Shown here one piece after another: positions 45,401-53,287 of a stretch of 64,000 bases of DNA. Numbering within the stretch: the first letter of the stretch is position 1; each line of letters starts with the position of its first letter. The notes below the pieces were generated by a model. It saw only the letters and a program-made list of their open reading frames with translations. It did not search any database and was not told the origin of the DNA. This DNA is from Crocinitomicaceae bacterium. GTDB lineage: Bacteria; Bacteroidota; Bacteroidia; Flavobacteriales_D; Crocinitomicaceae. The position numbers and the translations under genes were made by a program. Location of the stretch: the NCBI GenBank assembly GCA_016708105.1, contig JADJGJ010000001.1, positions 868,001 to 932,000 on the forward strand, in the 5' to 3' direction.

Positions 45401-45505
45401 AAATCCAACCAAAAAGGCATTAATAACGGCCCATTTGGTAAATAATAATGCGGTATGGCGAATAAAATTTATCAACACAATCAACGAAAGTATAACAAGA
45501 CCCAT
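42491..45505 (-). CDS. GH3 beta-N-acetylhexosaminidase fused to a class-C serine hydrolase
   Basis: 1004 residues from ATG 45505 (an in-frame GTG lies 21 bases upstream). A signal/anchor segment is followed by a GH3 domain with KHFPGHGDTDMDSH at about residue 237 and the nucleophile in LIFTDALNMQGV at about 323, the NagZ-like pattern. A GH3 C-domain comes next, then a beta-lactamase-type domain from about 620: the SxxK motif in LASITKIAATT near 673, YSDLGYY as the YxN equivalent and YGHSGFTGT near 950 as the KTG equivalent. It probably acts on peptidoglycan fragments or their mimics in the periplasm. Confidence 0.92.
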   Translation of the reverse strand: MGLVILSLIVLINFIRHTALLFTKWAVINAFLVGFLFVQTAFSATDNFTSSSKDPAFLQVKSGWADSVFKSLTPDERIAQLFMVAAYSSKDETHYAEIAKLVKDYKIGGLIFFKGSPVKQAHLTNYYQQQAKTPLFIAIDGEWGLSMRLDSTIVYPRQMMLGAIQNDALIYEMGKQIAQQCQALGIHINFAPVIDVNNNADNPVINNRSFGELKEHVAKLGIAYMKGMQDQHVMACGKHFPGHGDTDMDSHLSLPTIAHDYTRLDSLELYPFKALINEGLASMMVAHLYIPSLDNTPNQASTLSPNIVNGLLKDSLGFKGLIFTDALNMQGVANYYEPGEVDVKALLAGNDILLFAQDVPLAIAKIKQAIAEGKITQEEIDARCLKILKAKEWAGLNKYQPIDTKNLHETLNPYKAEVLNRMLAKESVTLIHNQQNELPLGRTDTLKIAYLNIGGVNNNQFYETMLRYTTIDQIQIPRALSSTEEDELIEQCKTYDKIIVGFHRTSNDPKKNFGVTIQSIQIFQEISKSSAVTGVLFGNAYALDKFGALENTKAFIVAYQDNDYTNEYAAQVLFGGVLPKGKLPVSGNSFFPAGTGMTYENTTRLAFVLPEEIGINSTDLKKIDSLALAGIKMGAYPGCQIVAIKNGNVFYQKSFGYHTYEKKRAVKNTDLYDLASITKIAATTISVIQLQQEGLIDIDKPLTKYIPDLVDSTPYQNMVIRRMLAHEAGLVNWIPFYTQTLLNGKPNPIYYSSKKDSIYSVRVTQNLYITPKIDTLIFQKIITTPLGKKTYKYSDLGYYFLREIIKRITGKGVDEYAFEHFYKPMNLYSMGYNPLDRFTTDEITPTENDTVFRQQLIHGTVHDQGAAMLGGVGGHAGLFSNATDLATLMYMLTCGGNYAGTSFLNKDTLADFTRQQYSDNRRGAGFDKPVRSLDGGPTCNKVSLESYGHSGFTGTITWADPANKIVYVFLSNRCYPIAENPLLLKEGIRVSIQDAIYIACKQAK

Positions 45506-45580
45506 GCAGAAATCTTGCCACGGCACAGGTTTTGTTCACATCGTTTAGTGAATCACTCTGTTTTTCTATGGCAGATTCAG

Positions 45581-45612
45581 TTGGGCACCTGAAGGTAATC
45601 TGCTTATATTTG
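45581..45612 (+). promoter_or_regulatory. Promoter of the mutL operon
   Basis: TATATTTG at 45605-45612 and TTG at 45581-45583 with 21-base spacing, 40 bases before the first gene of the operon. Confidence 0.6.
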
Positions 45613-45652
45613 TAGAGCAAGTGAGATTTATTATTTGCAGAAAAAGATAAAA

Positions 45653-45988
45653 ATGGATTTTTCAAAATATTCCATATTCAGATTACCGAACAAGCACAAG
45701 CGGTTTGATTATACCCCCAGGTATTATGATCCTGAGCAAGCTGAGCGTGATGAGAAATTAAAAAAACTCAGAGCAGATCAGGTTATTGAAGGAAATCAAC
45801 CGGAAGGAAAACGAATCAGCTTCAGAGACGCAAATACGTACAGCAACAACCGTGCGCAGTTTGCCAAAGGACAGTCATTTAAATCTAATCTCCGACTCAT
45901 TGTCATTTTAGGCGGAATGATACTGCTCTTTTATTATTTGCTGAAGCATTTTATTGTACTTGATCCCACGCAGGAAATAATAAAATAA
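45653..45988 (+). CDS. Hypothetical single-pass membrane protein before mutL
   Basis: 111 residues from ATG 45653. The N-terminal 80 residues are highly charged (FRLPNKHKRFDYTPRYYDPE, then QAERDEKLKKLRAD), and one hydrophobic helix follows near 83-103 (LIVILGGMILLFYYLLKHFI). Function not recognised. It ends eight bases before mutL and shares the promoter, so it is part of that operon; a cytosolic N-terminus with a C-terminal tail anchor is the likely topology. Confidence 0.75.
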   Translation: MDFSKYSIFRLPNKHKRFDYTPRYYDPEQAERDEKLKKLRADQVIEGNQPEGKRISFRDANTYSNNRAQFAKGQSFKSNLRLIVILGGMILLFYYLLKHFIVLDPTQEIIK

Positions 45989-45996
45989 TTGAGCGG

Positions 45997-47859
45997 ATGT
46001 CTGACATCATCAAACTTCTTCCTGATCACATTGCAAACCAGATTGCTGCCGGTGAGGTAGTGCAACGCCCTGCTTCAGTGGTAAAAGAATTAATTGAAAA
46101 TTCTATTGATTCCGGTGCGTCAAAAATAAATCTTGTTGTCAAAGACGGTGGGCGTACACTGGTTCAAATTATTGACAACGGCAGTGGCATGTCAACCGTG
46201 GATGCGCGTATGGCTTTTGAACGTCATGCAACCAGTAAAATTTCAACTGCTGATGACTTGTTCAGACTTCACACCAAAGGTTTCAGGGGTGAGGCTTTGG
46301 CTTCAATTGCTGCGGTTGCGCATGTGCATTTGAAAACCAAATTGCATGATCAGGAATTGGGTACAGAGATTTTTATTGAAGGATCAAAAATTACGGCTCA
46401 AAATCCGGTTGCCACAGGCGGCGGCACATCTATTGCCGTTAAAAATCTTTTTTTTAATATTCCGGCACGCAGAAATTTTTTAGGTAAGGATACTACCGAA
46501 TATCAGAAAATTCTGGAAGAATTTTTGCGCATTGTTCTGGTTCATCCCAAAATTGAATTTACTTTTCATCACAACGGAGACGAGGTATATATTTTACCTG
46601 CCGTGAATTCATTGCGTCAACGCATTGTTGGTGTGTATGGCACACGCTTTAATGAACGCCTTGTGCCGGTGAATGAAGATACGGATATCGTTAAAATTTC
46701 AGGCTTTGTAACTAAACCTGAAACTGAACGGGCTGGTAATGATCGCTGTTTCTTTTTTGTCAATGATCGGTATTTTAAAGATCGTTATTATCATCATGCT
46801 GTGATGGCTGCTTATGAGGGATTAATTCCGCACGGAAAATATCCTCCCTATTTTTTATACTTGCAGGTGCCTACACAATCTATTGACGTGAACGTGCATC
46901 CTACAAAAACAGAAATTAAATTTGAAGAGAGCCAATTCATTTATCAAATTCTTCGCAGCGCAGTTAAACTTGCCCTTGGTCAACATAATATTGTTTCTAC
47001 TTTAGACTTTGAACAAGAACGCAGTTTTGATGTGCCTGCATTGCGCAAAGGTGAATCTGTTCAGCCGCCTGAAATTAAAGTGAATCCTGAGTTTAATCCT
47101 TTTCATAATCAACCTAACAGAGAAGATAAAAATCAAAGTGCATTGCAAGCTTATGGTTTTTCAGCCATGAAACCGAGCAAGGCTGATTGGGATAATTTTT
47201 ACGGAACAGAAGAAGAGACAGAAAGTGAGGAGGAACAACAGGAGGATAATAACGAACAAATAACACTGCACTCAGCATTAGATTCTGATCAAAATACAGA
47301 TATCAAAAAAAATCCGATACAAATTCATGACAAGTATATTCTCACTACCATGAAAAATGGCATTATGCTGATTGATCAGTATCGTGCTCATTGTCGTATT
47401 TTGTATGAAGATATTTTAACTCAGCTTGGCAAGGCTCAAACAAAATCACAACAACTTTTATTTGCAGAGGAATTAGAAACAGATCCCTCAGAAATCACCT
47501 ATTGGAATGAACTGGTTCCGGTATTAAATCAAACCGGATTTGAAATAAAACAAGAGGCTAATCGTCTAATTATATCAGCGGTGCCGGTTGAGGTGAAGTC
47601 AAAAAATCCATTGCGCGTATTGACAGATTTAATGGATGATTTCAGAAACAGCGGACAGAGTGAAACAAATCTGCATGAAAAAATTGCTGCCTGTCTGGCA
47701 TCTGCCATGGCTATTAGAGGTGGGGTAAAATTAACTACAACTGAAATGCTGGATATGATTGACCGACTTTTTGCAACCAGCTTGCCAAATATTTCTCCAA
47801 AAGGGAAAAAAATTATTGAAACAATTAGCATTGACGAACTAACAAAAAGATTTAACTGA
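45997..47859 (+). CDS. mutL: DNA mismatch repair protein MutL
   Basis: 620 residues. GHKL ATPase motifs: IAAGEVVQRPASVVKELIEN, VQIIDNGSGM, TKGFRGEALASIAAVA, and the linker and C-terminal dimerisation domain. MutL couples MutS mismatch recognition to strand removal. Where endonuclease MutLs have DQHAxxE, this protein has DQYRAHC at about residue 458, so the His and Glu are missing and a nuclease function is doubtful. It overlaps the next gene by one base. Confidence 0.98.
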   Translation: MSDIIKLLPDHIANQIAAGEVVQRPASVVKELIENSIDSGASKINLVVKDGGRTLVQIIDNGSGMSTVDARMAFERHATSKISTADDLFRLHTKGFRGEALASIAAVAHVHLKTKLHDQELGTEIFIEGSKITAQNPVATGGGTSIAVKNLFFNIPARRNFLGKDTTEYQKILEEFLRIVLVHPKIEFTFHHNGDEVYILPAVNSLRQRIVGVYGTRFNERLVPVNEDTDIVKISGFVTKPETERAGNDRCFFFVNDRYFKDRYYHHAVMAAYEGLIPHGKYPPYFLYLQVPTQSIDVNVHPTKTEIKFEESQFIYQILRSAVKLALGQHNIVSTLDFEQERSFDVPALRKGESVQPPEIKVNPEFNPFHNQPNREDKNQSALQAYGFSAMKPSKADWDNFYGTEEETESEEEQQEDNNEQITLHSALDSDQNTDIKKNPIQIHDKYILTTMKNGIMLIDQYRAHCRILYEDILTQLGKAQTKSQQLLFAEELETDPSEITYWNELVPVLNQTGFEIKQEANRLIISAVPVEVKSKNPLRVLTDLMDDFRNSGQSETNLHEKIAACLASAMAIRGGVKLTTTEMLDMIDRLFATSLPNISPKGKKIIETISIDELTKRFN

Positions 47860-48617
47860 TGTTTGGATCCATGTTTTCGAATTTACCGCCGGTAACTAAA
47901 AATTTATTAATTATAAATATTTTGCTGTTCCTGGCAAAAATAGTATTTGATGCTCAGGGAATTTTTCTGCATGATTATTTGGCTGTACACAATATTGCAT
48001 CACCTCTTTTTCAACCGTTCCAATTGGTGACAAGTATCTTTATGCATGGTAGTTTTATGCATCTTGTTTTTAATATGTTTGGAGTGGTTATGATGGGTGC
48101 GCATTTAGAAAGATTGTGGGGTAGTAAACGCTATTTGCTTTTTTATTTTGTCACCGGAATTGGTGCAACAATTTGTTCCCTAACAGTGAAGAGTATTGAA
48201 ATGTATAATATGACGGGTTCAGTTTTCCCTGATGTGGATATTGAAGTGGCAACTTCTGCCGTGTTGGGAAATGAGTTTACTTATAATAGATTGGTTCATG
48301 ATCCGGGAGTGTTTTCTGAAGGAGTAATTAATCAAATTTCAGGTTCTTTCATCAGTCCTGAACTTGGCGCCTCTGGTGCTTTGTATGGTGTATTAATGGC
48401 TTTTGCATTGTTGTTTCCAAATACTGAATTCAGATTATTTTTTCCGCCTATTCCAATTAAAGCTAAATGGCTTGCATTGATTTTGGCGGGTGTTGCATTG
48501 TTTTCAGGTATTTCAGGGTCAATGAGTGGTTACGCTCACTTTGCTCATTTGGGTGGTATGCTTTTCGGGTTTATCATGATAAAAATTTGGCAACGAGACA
48601 AAACCAACTTCTATTAA
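47859..48617 (+). CDS. Rhomboid-family intramembrane serine protease 1
   Basis: 252 residues, six or seven helices. The catalytic Ser is in ELGASGALYGVLM and the catalytic His in SGYAHFAHLGGMLFG; the HGSFMHLVFNMFGV segment supplies the HxxxxN oxyanion helix. It cuts membrane proteins within helices. It has an extended loop at about residues 105-165. It begins on the last base of mutL and is followed by a second rhomboid gene. Confidence 0.93.
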   Translation: MFGSMFSNLPPVTKNLLIINILLFLAKIVFDAQGIFLHDYLAVHNIASPLFQPFQLVTSIFMHGSFMHLVFNMFGVVMMGAHLERLWGSKRYLLFYFVTGIGATICSLTVKSIEMYNMTGSVFPDVDIEVATSAVLGNEFTYNRLVHDPGVFSEGVINQISGSFISPELGASGALYGVLMAFALLFPNTEFRLFFPPIPIKAKWLALILAGVALFSGISGSMSGYAHFAHLGGMLFGFIMIKIWQRDKTNFY

Positions 48618-48618
48618 G

Positions 48619-49539
48619 ATGAACCAGAATATTTTTGAATATATCAAATCCATTCTGAAACGCTATGGCGTTATTGGCAGAATTTTAATCATCAATACTG
48701 CCGTGTATTTGTTTTTTCTGATTTTGCAGATCATTGAGCATCTCTATGTCAAGGAAGGGTTGACTGAGTCTGTGATGAATTATTTCGCCGCTCCCGGTAT
48801 TCCGGCAGAACTGGCATATAAACCATGGACAGTTTTCACCCACATGATCACGCATTATGAATTTGGACATTTTATTCTCAACATGTTGGTGTTCTTTTTT
48901 ACATCAGCCATGTTTGTCACATTTTTCAGTGAGCGCAGATTAGTGACTGTTTATATTTTGGGTGGATTGTTCGCTTACTTTTTTCACATTGGAGCATATT
49001 ATATTTTTCCTGTTTTTGCTCAACAAGTGCCTCCCGGAATTTTAGGTGCATCCGGATCTGTAATGGCAATTTTTATGGCTGTTGCTTTTTATCGTCCTTC
49101 ATTGCGAGTGTATCTCATGGGGCTCATTCCCATTCCAATTTTTATTATTGCAGCTTTATATATCTGGTCTGATTTGAGTGGTATTAATACCAGTCCGGGT
49201 GAAAGTGATAACATTGCACATCTTGCTCATTTAGGCGGTGCCTTGTTTGGTGGTTTATCCATCATAGGTTATGGTAAAATGAAACATTGGCTTGATCCCT
49301 TTGACCGTTTATTTAGCAAGTTTAAAATTCCGGCAATTAGCTTCAAACGCAAACCAAAAATGAAAATCTATCAAGGCGGCGCTCAGACTAAGTACATGTC
49401 TGATGAAGATTTTAATCAGAATAAAAAATTGCGACAAGATCGTTTAGATGCTATTCTGGATAAAGTGAGCAAACGCGGGTATGATGGGTTGAGTCAGGAA
49501 GAAAAAGATTTCTTATTCAATGAAAGCCAGCGAAAATAA
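48619..49539 (+). CDS. Rhomboid-family intramembrane serine protease 2
   Basis: 306 residues. Catalytic Ser in LGASGSVMAIFM and His in NIAHLAHLGGALFGG; EFGHFILNMLVFFFT is the oxyanion helix. A cytosolic C-terminal tail of about 80 residues (KPKMKIYQGGAQTKYMSDED) ends in a charged segment with a DUF6576-like pattern (LDAILDKVSKRGYDGLSQEEKDFL). The stop lies 20 bases inside the next gene. Confidence 0.93.
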   Translation: MNQNIFEYIKSILKRYGVIGRILIINTAVYLFFLILQIIEHLYVKEGLTESVMNYFAAPGIPAELAYKPWTVFTHMITHYEFGHFILNMLVFFFTSAMFVTFFSERRLVTVYILGGLFAYFFHIGAYYIFPVFAQQVPPGILGASGSVMAIFMAVAFYRPSLRVYLMGLIPIPIFIIAALYIWSDLSGINTSPGESDNIAHLAHLGGALFGGLSIIGYGKMKHWLDPFDRLFSKFKIPAISFKRKPKMKIYQGGAQTKYMSDEDFNQNKKLRQDRLDAILDKVSKRGYDGLSQEEKDFLFNESQRK

Positions 49540-50635
49540 AACACGCACAAATATTTTCCTTCGCGTTCTGCTTTGGCTGAATATTCTGTCTGCACTTTTA
49601 TTAATTGGCGCTTACCTATCTTCTCATATTTCACCTGTAAATTTTATTTATTTTGCCTACCTCGGTTTAAGTTATCCTATTTGGTTGCTGATCAATTTAT
49701 GTTTTCTGGTTTTCTGGTTTTTCTTCAGAAAAAAATGGATGCTCATTGCTGGCCTCGCAATTTTACTTGGTTTCAATCATCTCAGACATTTTGTGGCGTT
49801 TACATTTATTCAGCCCGAATTGCAAAATCCAATCAAGGTAATGAGTTTCAACGTGCGCATTTTTGACTTGTACTTCCCCGAAAAACGAATTGAAACTCGC
49901 AATCAAATTTTTTCTTTTTTGAAAGATGAAAATCCGGGTATCATTTGCTTTCAAGAATTTTATCATCAAGAGGGACAGAAAAAATTTGTTACCCGTGATT
50001 CGCTGATTGATTTGCTCAATATGCCTTTTTATCATGAACGGTACACGCATAAATTGTCTGATGAAAGATATTTTGGTGTTGCCACTTTTTCAAAATATCC
50101 AATCATTCATAAAGGAGAAATTCCTTTTGAAAATGACAAAAATAATTATTGTATCTATTCAGATATTGTTATTGATACGGATACTATCAGGGTATTCAAT
50201 GGTCATTTGGGTTCTATCCGTTTTCAGCAGGAGGACTATCAGGTGTTTGATGAAAACGCCCCGCAAGACGGATATATAGACGCATCAGATGAAGAACGAA
50301 TTTTGAAAAGATTAAAAATAGCCTTTGAAAAAAGAGCCGTGCAGGCAGAACTAGTTGCGGCTGAAATTGCCAAATCACCTTACCCGGTTTTATGTTGTGT
50401 TGATTTGAATGATACGCCTGTTTCATACGCTTATCGTAGATTTAATTCTCTTTTACAAGATGCATTTGTTGAATCAGGTAATGGATTAGGTTCAAGTTAT
50501 ATTGGAATTATGCCATCTAACCGGATAGATTATATTTTTCATTCAGATCATTTTACCAGTTCTGAATTTACAACCCATGATGTTGAGTACTCTGATCACC
50601 GGCCGGTTTCATGTTTGGTTGATGTGACGAGATAA
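49520..50635 (+). CDS. Endonuclease/exonuclease/phosphatase-family membrane protein
   Basis: 371 residues. Three helices in the first 95 residues anchor an EEP domain: VMSFNVRIFDLY, IICFQEFYH with the catalytic Glu, VFNGHLGS, VLCCVDLNDTPVSYAYR with the Asp/Asn pair, and the end EYSDHRPVSCLVD. Members act on phosphodiesters of nucleic acids, lipids or inositols; the membrane anchor suggests a lipid or extracytoplasmic substrate. It overlaps the preceding rhomboid frame by 20 bases and ends the mutL operon. Confidence 0.9.
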   Translation: MKASENKTRTNIFLRVLLWLNILSALLLIGAYLSSHISPVNFIYFAYLGLSYPIWLLINLCFLVFWFFFRKKWMLIAGLAILLGFNHLRHFVAFTFIQPELQNPIKVMSFNVRIFDLYFPEKRIETRNQIFSFLKDENPGIICFQEFYHQEGQKKFVTRDSLIDLLNMPFYHERYTHKLSDERYFGVATFSKYPIIHKGEIPFENDKNNYCIYSDIVIDTDTIRVFNGHLGSIRFQQEDYQVFDENAPQDGYIDASDEERILKRLKIAFEKRAVQAELVAAEIAKSPYPVLCCVDLNDTPVSYAYRRFNSLLQDAFVESGNGLGSSYIGIMPSNRIDYIFHSDHFTSSEFTTHDVEYSDHRPVSCLVDVTR

Positions 50636-50727
50636 GGCATTCATTCATATCACCTGTGTGATAAGTAAGCAACGCCAACCGCAAAATCAACGTCATAAAA
50701 TAGATTAAACACTAGTAAAATAAAGAT

Positions 50728-51159
50728 ATGATGAACAGACTTCAACTTAAAAAGTACAACAGATTAAAATGGATTTTGATTCTGATTTTTGGTGTTATTT
50801 TCAGTTCTGCCCATGCGCAGTCAGATACCACGCAGTGTAATGAACTACCCTTGGCACGCCCTGATGTGAAAGCAACATGCACGACAAATCTCATGGATTA
50901 TTTTCAAAAAAACATTCCAGCAAATCTAGAAAAAGGAGAATACCAAGTAATCTACAAATTGTCCATTGATTGTCATGGCACAGTAACTTCAGTCAAGTTT
51001 CAGAATGGATCTGTTACGGAAGAAAATCAAAATGAGTTTGCAAAAAATCTTCAATCGCATAACTGGAAGCCTGCCCTTGATAAAGGAAAAAATGTAACGA
51101 GCATCGTCTTCATCCAACTATCCTTTACTAATGGACAATGTGAGGTAATGGTATATTAA
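50728..51159 (+). CDS. Secreted TonB-C-terminal-like protein
   Basis: 143 residues. A signal peptide ends at about HAQ31. The mature part resembles the C-terminal domain of TonB energy transducers (YQVIYKLSIDCHGTVTSVKF, NWKPALDKGKNVTSIVFIQL SF) but has no anchor helix besides the signal. Four cysteines are present. Function unknown. It stands alone. Confidence 0.6.
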   Translation: MMNRLQLKKYNRLKWILILIFGVIFSSAHAQSDTTQCNELPLARPDVKATCTTNLMDYFQKNIPANLEKGEYQVIYKLSIDCHGTVTSVKFQNGSVTEENQNEFAKNLQSHNWKPALDKGKNVTSIVFIQLSFTNGQCEVMVY

Positions 51160-51476
51160 GTTAATCTTTTTTTACGGTGAACATATTCAAGGTTAAGTAA
51201 CCTGAAATTTTTTCCAAATAGCATATTGTTCTTTCTGCACATTCTTGTGAATTTGAGAAGAAGGAGACTGACCGCGAAAAACAATCAATTAAGATTATTC
51301 GCATTAATTCATCTTTATTATTTTTGTTCTTAACCAAGGCATCATGGTATTGCTTAACTGAATTATTCTCAATTTGCAAAATTTCATCGTTGTGAAAAAA
51401 AAATCAATTTAGGAAACAAATTACATGAGAGACCTGATTACAAAATCAAATGCCCGGACGGGATAAATTAGTTTTT
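51160..51476. other. Intergenic stretch upstream of the transposase
   Basis: No supported gene; a 72-codon minus-strand frame without ATG start is present but weak. CCCG-GA-CGGG at 51453-51462 is a small palindrome just before the transposase start. Confidence 0.4.
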
Positions 51477-51941
51477 ATGGCAGGTACTTTTTCTCAAATA
51501 TACATCCAGTACGTTTTTGCGGTGAAGGGTAGAGCAAATCTACTCCAAAAGCCTTGGCGCCAAGAAGTATTTAAATATATGTCTGGTATTGTAAAGGCAA
51601 AAAACCAAAAACCCATCATCATTAACGGGGTAGAAGATCATGTTCATGTCTTGGTTGGAATCAAGCCTTCCATGAGTATCTCTGATTTAGTAAGAGATAT
51701 CAAAAATAATTCATCCAATTTCATTAACGAACAAAAATTTGTGAATGGTAAATTCTCATGGCAAGAGGGATATGGTGTCTTTTCTTACGCACATTCACAG
51801 GTAGAAAATGTGTATCGTTATATTGCGAATCAAGAAGAGCACCATCTCAAGCGATCATTTAAAAAAGAATATTACAGTTTCCTTGAAAAATTCAGTGTTG
51901 AATATGACGAGAAATATCTGTTTGATTGGTTGCAGTGGTAG
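51477..51941 (+). mobile_element. IS200-like / REP-associated tyrosine transposase (Y1, HUH)
   Basis: 154 residues from ATG 51477 (an ATG 27 bases upstream is less like the family start). The protein begins MAGTFSQIYIQYVFAVKGRA, has the HUH motif in EDHVHVLVGIKPS and the catalytic Tyr in VENVYRYIANQEEHH. It is a complete single-domain Y1 transposase with no TnpB neighbour. Its TAG stop (51939-51941) forms the first bases of the first unit of the tandem array, so gene and repeats are physically joined, as expected for a TnpA-REP (RAYT) type system. Confidence 0.88.
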
Positions 51942-52312
51942 TATCATTTCACCCCTTCGGGGTTAGTATCATTTCACCCCTTCGGGGTTAGTATCATTTC
52001 ACCCCTTCGGGGTTAGTATCGTTTCACCCCTTCGGGGTTAGTATCGTTTCACCCCTTCGGGGTTAGTATCGTTTCACCCCTTCGGGGTTAGTATCGTTTC
52101 ACCCCTTCGGGGTTAGTATCGTTTCACCCCTTCGGGGTTAGTATCGTTCACCCCCTTCGGGGTTAGTATCGTTCACCCCTTCGGGGTTAGTATCGTTTCA
52201 CCCCTTCGGGGTTAGTATCATTTCACCCCTTCGGGGTTAGTATCGTTTCACCCCTTCGGGGTTAGTATCATTTCACCCCTTCGGGGTTAGTATTATTTTA
52301 TCCCTTCGGGAT
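51939..52312 (+). repeat. 15-unit 25-bp tandem array with hairpin core
   Basis: Fifteen head-to-tail units of TTAGTATCRTTTC joined to ACCCCTTCGGGG. Each can fold as ACCCC-TTC-GGGGT. Units 1-3 have A at the R position, 4-8 and 11 and 13 have G, 12 and 14 have A; units 9 and 10 carry a small indel (GTTCA); unit 15 is degenerate (TCCCTTCGGGA). There are no spacers, so it is not a CRISPR. Confidence 0.95.
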
Positions 52313-52368
52313 TGCTGGGGTAACAATTAGGTTAAAGTAAACTTTAAGTGGCTGAGTTATTCCATCCA

Positions 52369-52436
52369 AAACCCCGAAGGGGTGACAAAATTCTAACATG
52401 ACAGGGAACTAAAGTACCAAACCCCGAAGGGGTGAA
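52369..52436 (-). repeat. Two inverted solitary copies of the array core
   Basis: AACCCCGAAGGGGTGA occurs at 52369-52384 and again at 52419-52434, in reverse orientation to the array, separated by 34 bases. Orientation opposite to the array gives a REP/BIME-like head-to-tail and inverted arrangement. Confidence 0.85.
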
Positions 52437-52498
52437 ATTATCTCGTGAAACGGCTTTGATAAAACACTTTTACGCATGTGAAGAAATGCAATGTGCCG

Positions 52499-53287
52499 TC
52501 ACGGTTTATTGATCTTCAGTTTTACTTTGAATAGAATCAGTCCGGAGGAAGGGGCAATTTCTCTCACCGGGATTTCTGATTCACCTTCCAGTGTTTTTTT
52601 TAATTCGTCCAGCGTGATTTTGCCTTTGCCAAGGGCTATGAGTTGTCCCATCATCAATCTGACTTGATAGCGCAAAAAACCTTTGGCAATCACGTTGAAG
52701 AACCAAGTTTGATTTGGGAAAAAATCTGCGTGATAAAACGTGTTGCGTTCAATGGAACAGTGCTCAACATGACGGATATAATTTTTGCCCGGTGTTGGTT
52801 CTGCGCAATATCGTCTGAAATTATGTTCACCAACAAAAAGTGCACATCCACGCTGCATTAATTCTATATCCAATGGTTCGTCAATACTCATCACTGTTGA
52901 AGCGGCAAAGGGATGATTTTTTATGCCGTGTGCAAAGAGATAGCGATATTCTTTTTGTTCAACTGCCTGAATCAAATTGAAGGTCTGGTTAGTTTCTTCT
53001 ATGTCCAACACGCGAATATCATTCGGCAGATTTTGATTAAACAGTTTGATTGCAGTCTGTTTTTCCAATTGCTCATGGCAAAACAATTCAAACACGTATT
53101 GTTCAGCTGATACTTTGGCATCAGTGCGGCTGCAACCAAGGGTTTTAAATTGTTGATGACCAAAAATAAATGCGCAGGTTTTGTTGATCATACCTTGCAC
53201 AGTTTTCATTTCACGGTGCTGCAACCATCCGTGATAACGATATCCCAGAAATTGAATTTGAAAAAGATAGAAGCGAGAATAATTCAT
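52499..53287 (-). CDS. truA: tRNA pseudouridine synthase (TruA family)
   Basis: 262 residues. TruA signatures: FLGYRYHGWLQ, the catalytic Asp in GCSRTDAKVSAEQYVFE, KEYRYLFAHG, and the C-terminal FFNVIAKGFLRYQVRLMMGQ. It forms pseudouridine at positions 38-40 of tRNA anticodon arms. The start codon shares a base with the stop of the SDR gene upstream. Confidence 0.93.
   Translation of the reverse strand: MNYSRFYLFQIQFLGYRYHGWLQHREMKTVQGMINKTCAFIFGHQQFKTLGCSRTDAKVSAEQYVFELFCHEQLEKQTAIKLFNQNLPNDIRVLDIEETNQTFNLIQAVEQKEYRYLFAHGIKNHPFAASTVMSIDEPLDIELMQRGCALFVGEHNFRRYCAEPTPGKNYIRHVEHCSIERNTFYHADFFPNQTWFFNVIAKGFLRYQVRLMMGQLIALGKGKITLDELKKTLEGESEIPVREIAPSSGLILFKVKLKINKP

Noticed and set aside
51161..51379. 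72-codon minus-strand frame as a gene
   Set aside because: No ATG, a stop shortly upstream, no recognisable family, and it lies in a plain intergenic stretch.
51939..52312. CRISPR array
   Set aside because: Units are contiguous 25-bp copies with no spacers, and no cas gene is near.
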